In this document: positions 59,913-64,000 of the stretch, in pieces
Layout: every line of letters begins with the position of its first letter
Position numbering within the stretch: position 1 is the stretch's first letter
Assembly (NCBI RefSeq): GCF_011386835.1
Contig: NC_088796.1
Coordinates: 84,341,468 to 84,405,467 of the forward strand
Reading direction: 5' to 3'
Source: Chrysemys picta bellii
Taxonomy: Eukaryota; Chordata; Testudines; Emydidae
Length of the DNA stretch: 64,000 nt
Made by a program: the position numbers and the translations under genes
Notes under the pieces: model-generated
What the model saw: the letters and a program-made list of their open reading frames with translations, nothing else
Databases searched by the model: none
What the model was told of the DNA's origin: nothing

Positions 59913-62029
59913 CTTATAGGTCACATTCAACTCACCTTATTTAGCTTAAGTCTCATCATAAGGATTGTTTCCACTCCTCAGTTAATTTTTATAGCTTCTC
60001 TGAACCCATGCTAATTTTTTAACAACCTTTTCAAAGCATGAACACCAGAATTTGATCACAGTAGCTGGTGTTCTTCCAATATGAATAAAAATGAGGTGGG
60101 AGGATAAGATCTAGTTATAGGATCAGCTCAATTTAGTAACTATAGATAAATAAATTTTATCCTTCATTAAATAAATGTTTTGGATAAACTTTTTCCATAA
60201 CTATCCTTACCTGTGTACACTTATGGCAGTTTTATTTACCTAAGAAAAAATTAAAATACTGTTTTTGTGCATTTTAATTGAACTGAATTTTCCTTCAAAC
60301 GTAACTTGATGCAAATCATGAATAAATAAATAGGACTGTAGTAAACAATAAATGCATCATTCACCATTTTCTAAACATTTATATATGAAACTAAAGAAAT
60401 CAAAAGAAAATGTTACCATGTGACATTTCTAATGATTTAAACTTATGAAGTATGCATTTTTTTTTAAGTTTTAAAAATGGCTGCTTTGTCCTATTCTGGA
60501 ATAGCACAAAGCAGCCAGAGCATACAGGTCAGCTAAACTGGGTTTACAGCTGCTTTGTTCTGACAGTGCATCACAAGACAGCTGAGTGCACACTCCGTTT
60601 CCCCCATCTTCCAAATTACCTCTGCCTTTTACAACACACACACAAACTTCCCCGTCCTTCCTGCAACCCCTCTTGTGTGCAAGGTATATATCCTCCTCCT
60701 GTAATTTCCCCCTCCTTCTTGGCCTACCTATTGAGTAGATGTAGTGCCACAAAATAATTTTTGAAAATATATTTATGATTTTTTAAAAAAAAAATTCTAA
60801 TGGAAATTTTATCTGTCAAAAAGAACACCTTTCTTTGAAAATGGTCACCATCTCCAATATTCTCAGTGAGACTAAAGCCACAAGTTACCCTCAGGGAAGA
60901 TAGTTGCTTTCCATGCTGTGAGCAGGCTGAGACACACACAGAGACCCTTCTCAAAGTCGCCACCAGACGAGGGCAGTGGAAGTTGTGGAATTCTCTGTAG
61001 TAGAACACTGTAATCTTCAGCCTATGCTGAAGGAGAAACTTTACCCATTATTCTTGATAACAAACACTACGAATAATCCTAAAATAAGTTATTCAAATGT
61101 AGCATATGCACAAGATTTTAGTGAATTTTCACTTTAGAGGAAGTTTGACAAGTGTTACTCTGTCAATGAAATCAGGGGCAACAAAAAAATAATATTGGGT
61201 GTTACATTTCTTAAGGATTCATTTTTAAACTTCATTTTAATGCCTAAAGAAACAGATTTACTTGTAAATATTTGGAAAATTCATTTAGAATTCAGTAAAT
61301 GCTGTAATTCTGGGGAAGGTATGCTGTATTTTTACCACATAACAGAGTTTGCATCCCTGCTTTGAGTCCAAAACTGAACTCAACCTTAACCCTGGCATTA
61401 CTATTAATGCCTCATAATTCCTCCAGAGTCCAACAGTTCTGTTAGCCTCTTGCCACAGAATACCACCAGGAACTTATGTTCAATCAGTTACCTAGTGTGA
61501 CTCCTGAAAATGAAAGTGTAGGGTTTTCCTTTCCCCATAAACGATTAGCTTGGTGGCGAAGTATGGTTACTTACCGTGAAAAGTAACTGGAGTTTTTTGA
61601 GATGTATGGCTCCTATCTGTGTTCCATTCATGGTGCACATATGCTCCATGCACTTAAGACTGGAAGATTTTTCATTAGAAGTATCTGTTGGTCTGTGCCT
61701 GCACCTTTCTCCTCATGCTCCCAGTCAAGCATATAAGGGGCAGTGCAAACACCGCCTGCCTTTTCAGCTCCTTCTCTTCTGTGAACAGCTTAGGGTAAGA
61801 ATCTGAAGCAGAGGGTGGGTTATAGAATACATATAGGGACTACGCATCTGGAAAACTCAGTTATTGTACAAGGTAAGTAATCCTTACTTTCTTTGCATGG
61901 TGGTCCCTATAGGTGTTCACTCAAGGTGACTCAAAAGCAGTATTCACTCAGGTGGAGTATGTGAGGAACCCCTACTGTACCACTGACTGAATGACTGCTC
62001 TGCTGTTGAAGCCTGCACCCGGGGTGTAA

Positions 62030-62722
62030 TGTCTCAAAAGGTACGCATAATGCCTCATGTTGCTGCCTTACATATCTGGAGATGAGAGACCTCTCACAAT
62101 GAAGCTACAGAGTCTGCCTGGGCCCTAATTGAGTTTGGCCTCACACCCTGTTAGGCAGAGGTTACTATCAACTCATTGCAAAAGCAGGGGGCAGCTCAAA
62201 ATCCATTTAGAGAAGTCTCTGAGAAGATCACCCAACATATAAAAGAAGAGGCCTAGGAGTCAAATAGTTAAGGGAATTTTCTGAGGGATTTGTACTTCTT
62301 ATGTAGAAAGCCAAGGCTTGGACTTCCAAAGAATGAACTTCATAACCTTCCTGTTAGGACATGACTTCAAAACAGAGAACAGATTAAATGGATGATCTAG
62401 TTTAGATGGAATTCTGAAATCAACTTCAACTTAGCATGTAACCTTAAGGAAACTTTAGAGAGAGAGAGACAGACTGACTAACTTCCATAAGGGCTCCCAG
62501 CTCTCCAGGTTGAAGTGTTTGCAACAAGAAAGGCAACTTTCATAGATAGATGACTGAAGGAACATGAGGCTAAGGGCTCCAATGGGAGTTCTGCTGATGT
62601 AGATTGAAGTCCCATATTGTGATGGCTTTGAGCACCAGTGGAAAGGCACTTACAAGGCTTTTCAAGAACCTCACTATGACCGGATAGGAAAAGATGGAAT
62701 AGTTGCCCACTGGGGGTGTGGG

Positions 62723-62758
<36 letters not shown>

Positions 62759-62990
62759 CACGCAAGAGCACGAATAGCTGCCAAGTGTACTTGTAAGGAG
62801 CAGAATGACAATCCCAACATTTTCAGAGAGAGGAGATAGTTCAGTAGTTGGCATCTCGCAAACTTACAGTGATAGCTGACAATGGTAGCACCATATAGAA
62901 AATCTCTTCCATTTTGCTGTGTACCACTTTCTTCTGGAGTCTTTCCAGCTGTTGATCATGATGGTCTGTATAGCAGCAGAACACAATCTC
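62030..62990 (-). pseudogene. DIRS tyrosine recombinase relic (copy E)
   Basis: ERLQKKVVHSKMEE and the LPLEPLASCSFSHLSMKVAF block give the N-terminal half. VRPNSIRAQADSVAS, LQICKAAT and MRTF give the C-terminal half in frame-broken form. His of HxxR is Asn, so it would be inactive. Confidence 0.6.
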
Positions 62991-62998
62991 AGAGTTAG

Positions 62999-63895
62999 CT
63001 ATCCATCCACATACCAAGCAGTTAGATGGACAGATGCTGAATTCTGATGGAACACCATGCATGTGTCCTGGGTCAAGAAATCTGGTAGTAGTTTAATGTG
63101 GATGCATGGATGTGCAGCCATCTGGAGAATGCTGGTGAACTGTCTCTGACATACAAGAGCCACAAGCATCACTGTTGCTTTGTCTTGCCTGATCTTCCTC
63201 AGGACTTGTGCTAAGAGTGGGATGGGTGGAAATGCATATATTAGCGATTCTGACCAGCAGACTAGAAATACATCCTGTGTCTCTGGAAAAGAGTCTGCTA
63301 AAGCTATTTGCCACAATTTTCTGCACTCCAGGTAGATACACAACTGGGAGAATGATGTGGTGGTGGGACGTACAAGTTCAAGATTGATGGCCTCTATGAA
63401 AATAGGTGAATTGCACTCTACCTCCCTACTTGTTGCTGTAACAGATTATCACGCTTTCTGACATGACTTGGAAATGTAGGCTTTCGATGAACAGCAGGAA
63501 TCTTTTGTAAGTCTTGTGTACAGTATGTCGCTCTAAAAGGTTTATCTGCAACTTGGTCTCCTCCAGGGTCCAAGTACCTTGTGCTACACGCCAAGTATCT
63601 TGATCAGCTCCCCAACTCAATGGGGAGGCACCTAACCTTTTTTTGTGTGGGTGGGTGGGTGGAGGAAGAGATGAATGAAATTCAGACACCATCTCATGTT
63701 TTCCTACCAGGTGAGTGAGGCTAGACCTTGTGGGGTAGAGACGCAACTTGTCCAGGCTGTGTCTGTCAGGGACAGACTTTCTATAACCAAGCTTGCAGAC
63801 ATTGAAGATGACATCTTGAATGGTATCACATAGATACATACATACATAAGGCTATGTGGGGAAAGACAGGACCTCACTAATGGCTGGGGGTTCAC
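62999..63895 (-). pseudogene. DIRS RNase H and polymerase C-terminal relic (copy E)
   Basis: ASPLSWGADQDTWRVAQGTW, TKLQINLLERHTVHKT, FLLFIESLHFQVMSES is the RNase H segment. Then DVFLVCWSESLIYAFPPIPL, LAQVLRKIRQDKATVMLVAL, LLPDFLTQDTCMVFHQN and SVHLTAWYVDG form the tail before the recombinase. Equivalent sequence occurs in copy C. Broken by frameshifts. Confidence 0.7.
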
Positions 63896-64000
63896 TTGGA
63901 ACTCGTTATGAGTCCTGCCATAGCCCGTAACCTGTTGTCAGGTAGGCATGCCCTGGCCAAGACCAAATCCACAGTCACTTCAAAAATGTCCATAGTCTAT

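Larger units (their letters stand above)
46096..64000 (-). other. SPIN1 large 5' intron (continues beyond the window)
   Basis: No SPIN1 exon was found above the acceptor at 46096. It is filled with LINE, DIRS and DNA-transposon relics. 47.9-49.1, 50.6-51.2, 54.8-56.4, 57.2-59.4 and 60.0-61.5 kb contain no recognisable feature apart from the MIR noted separately. Confidence 0.75.
61565..64000 (-). mobile_element. DIRS-type relic E, continues beyond the window
   Basis: Minus strand: RNase H-like part (about 63.9-63.45 kb), polymerase C-terminal tail (63.34-63.0 kb), tyrosine recombinase (about 63.0-62.03 kb), then the 3' module with inverted arms (61820-61883 and 61565-61628). A GA microsatellite interrupts the recombinase at 62728-62755. 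The HxxR box is decayed to NSIR. The element extends past base 64000. Confidence 0.7.

Noticed and set aside
46096..64000. SPIN1 first coding exon or CpG-island promoter within the window
   Set aside because: No minus-strand sequence resembling MKTPFGKTPG was found. The GC-rich stretches belong to hAT elements.

Overview
The window is vertebrate nuclear DNA from a sauropsid, most likely a turtle (a crocodilian is less likely). The reasons are the repeat mix: CR1/L2-type LINEs, Neptune-like Penelope elements, DIRS-type tyrosine-recombinase retrotransposons, CORE/MIR SINEs and several GC-rich non-autonomous hAT families. A single gene with reptile-like intron sizes is spread among them. There is no prokaryotic gene organisation. 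Most open frames in the window are chance or repeat-derived.

The only cellular gene I can support is spindlin 1 (SPIN1), on the minus strand. Four coding exons are resolved to the base with consensus splice sites: 46047-46095, 31329-31582, 29890-30123 and 22812-23011 (stop codon at 22812-22814). They join in frame and give everything from about residue 18 to the C-terminus, including all three Spin/Ssty (Tudor-like) repeats. A long 3' UTR runs to about 19.8 kb. The exon with the usual initiator Met was not found and should lie beyond base 64000.

Layout: 1-19.8 kb is intergenic DNA downstream of SPIN1. It holds a truncated Penelope-like element with inverted terminal repeats (155-1046), a second Penelope terminal fragment (9027-9420), a solo-LTR-like element (9867-11684) interrupted by a 796-bp hAT element, an LTR-like repeat (14131-14765), and MIR/CORE-SINEs and MITEs. 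19.8-46.1 kb is SPIN1 from its 3' UTR to its 49-bp exon. 46.1-64 kb is the start of a very large 5' intron. The introns carry five relics of DIRS-type elements, all on the minus strand like SPIN1: A 23.3-26.3, B 33.4-36.0, C 39.3-45.2, D 49.2-50.5 and E 61.6-64.0+. They also carry a CR1 inside B, a hAT inside C, an L2/CR1 LINE relic (46.4-47.8) and a run of four cut-and-paste elements at 51.2-54.1 kb.

The points most worth following up are: hammerhead-ribozyme-like motifs in all three Penelope terminal repeats; a DIRS copy whose gag is joined straight to the recombinase with no polymerase between, and whose recombinase still has R...HxxR...Y; a recurring inverted-arm module at the 3' side of four DIRS copies; and foldback DNA transposons with long near-perfect hairpins. 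I found no CRISPR array, rRNA or genuine tRNA gene. Family names for repeats rest on recognition of protein motifs, terminal repeats and target-site duplications, not on a database search.
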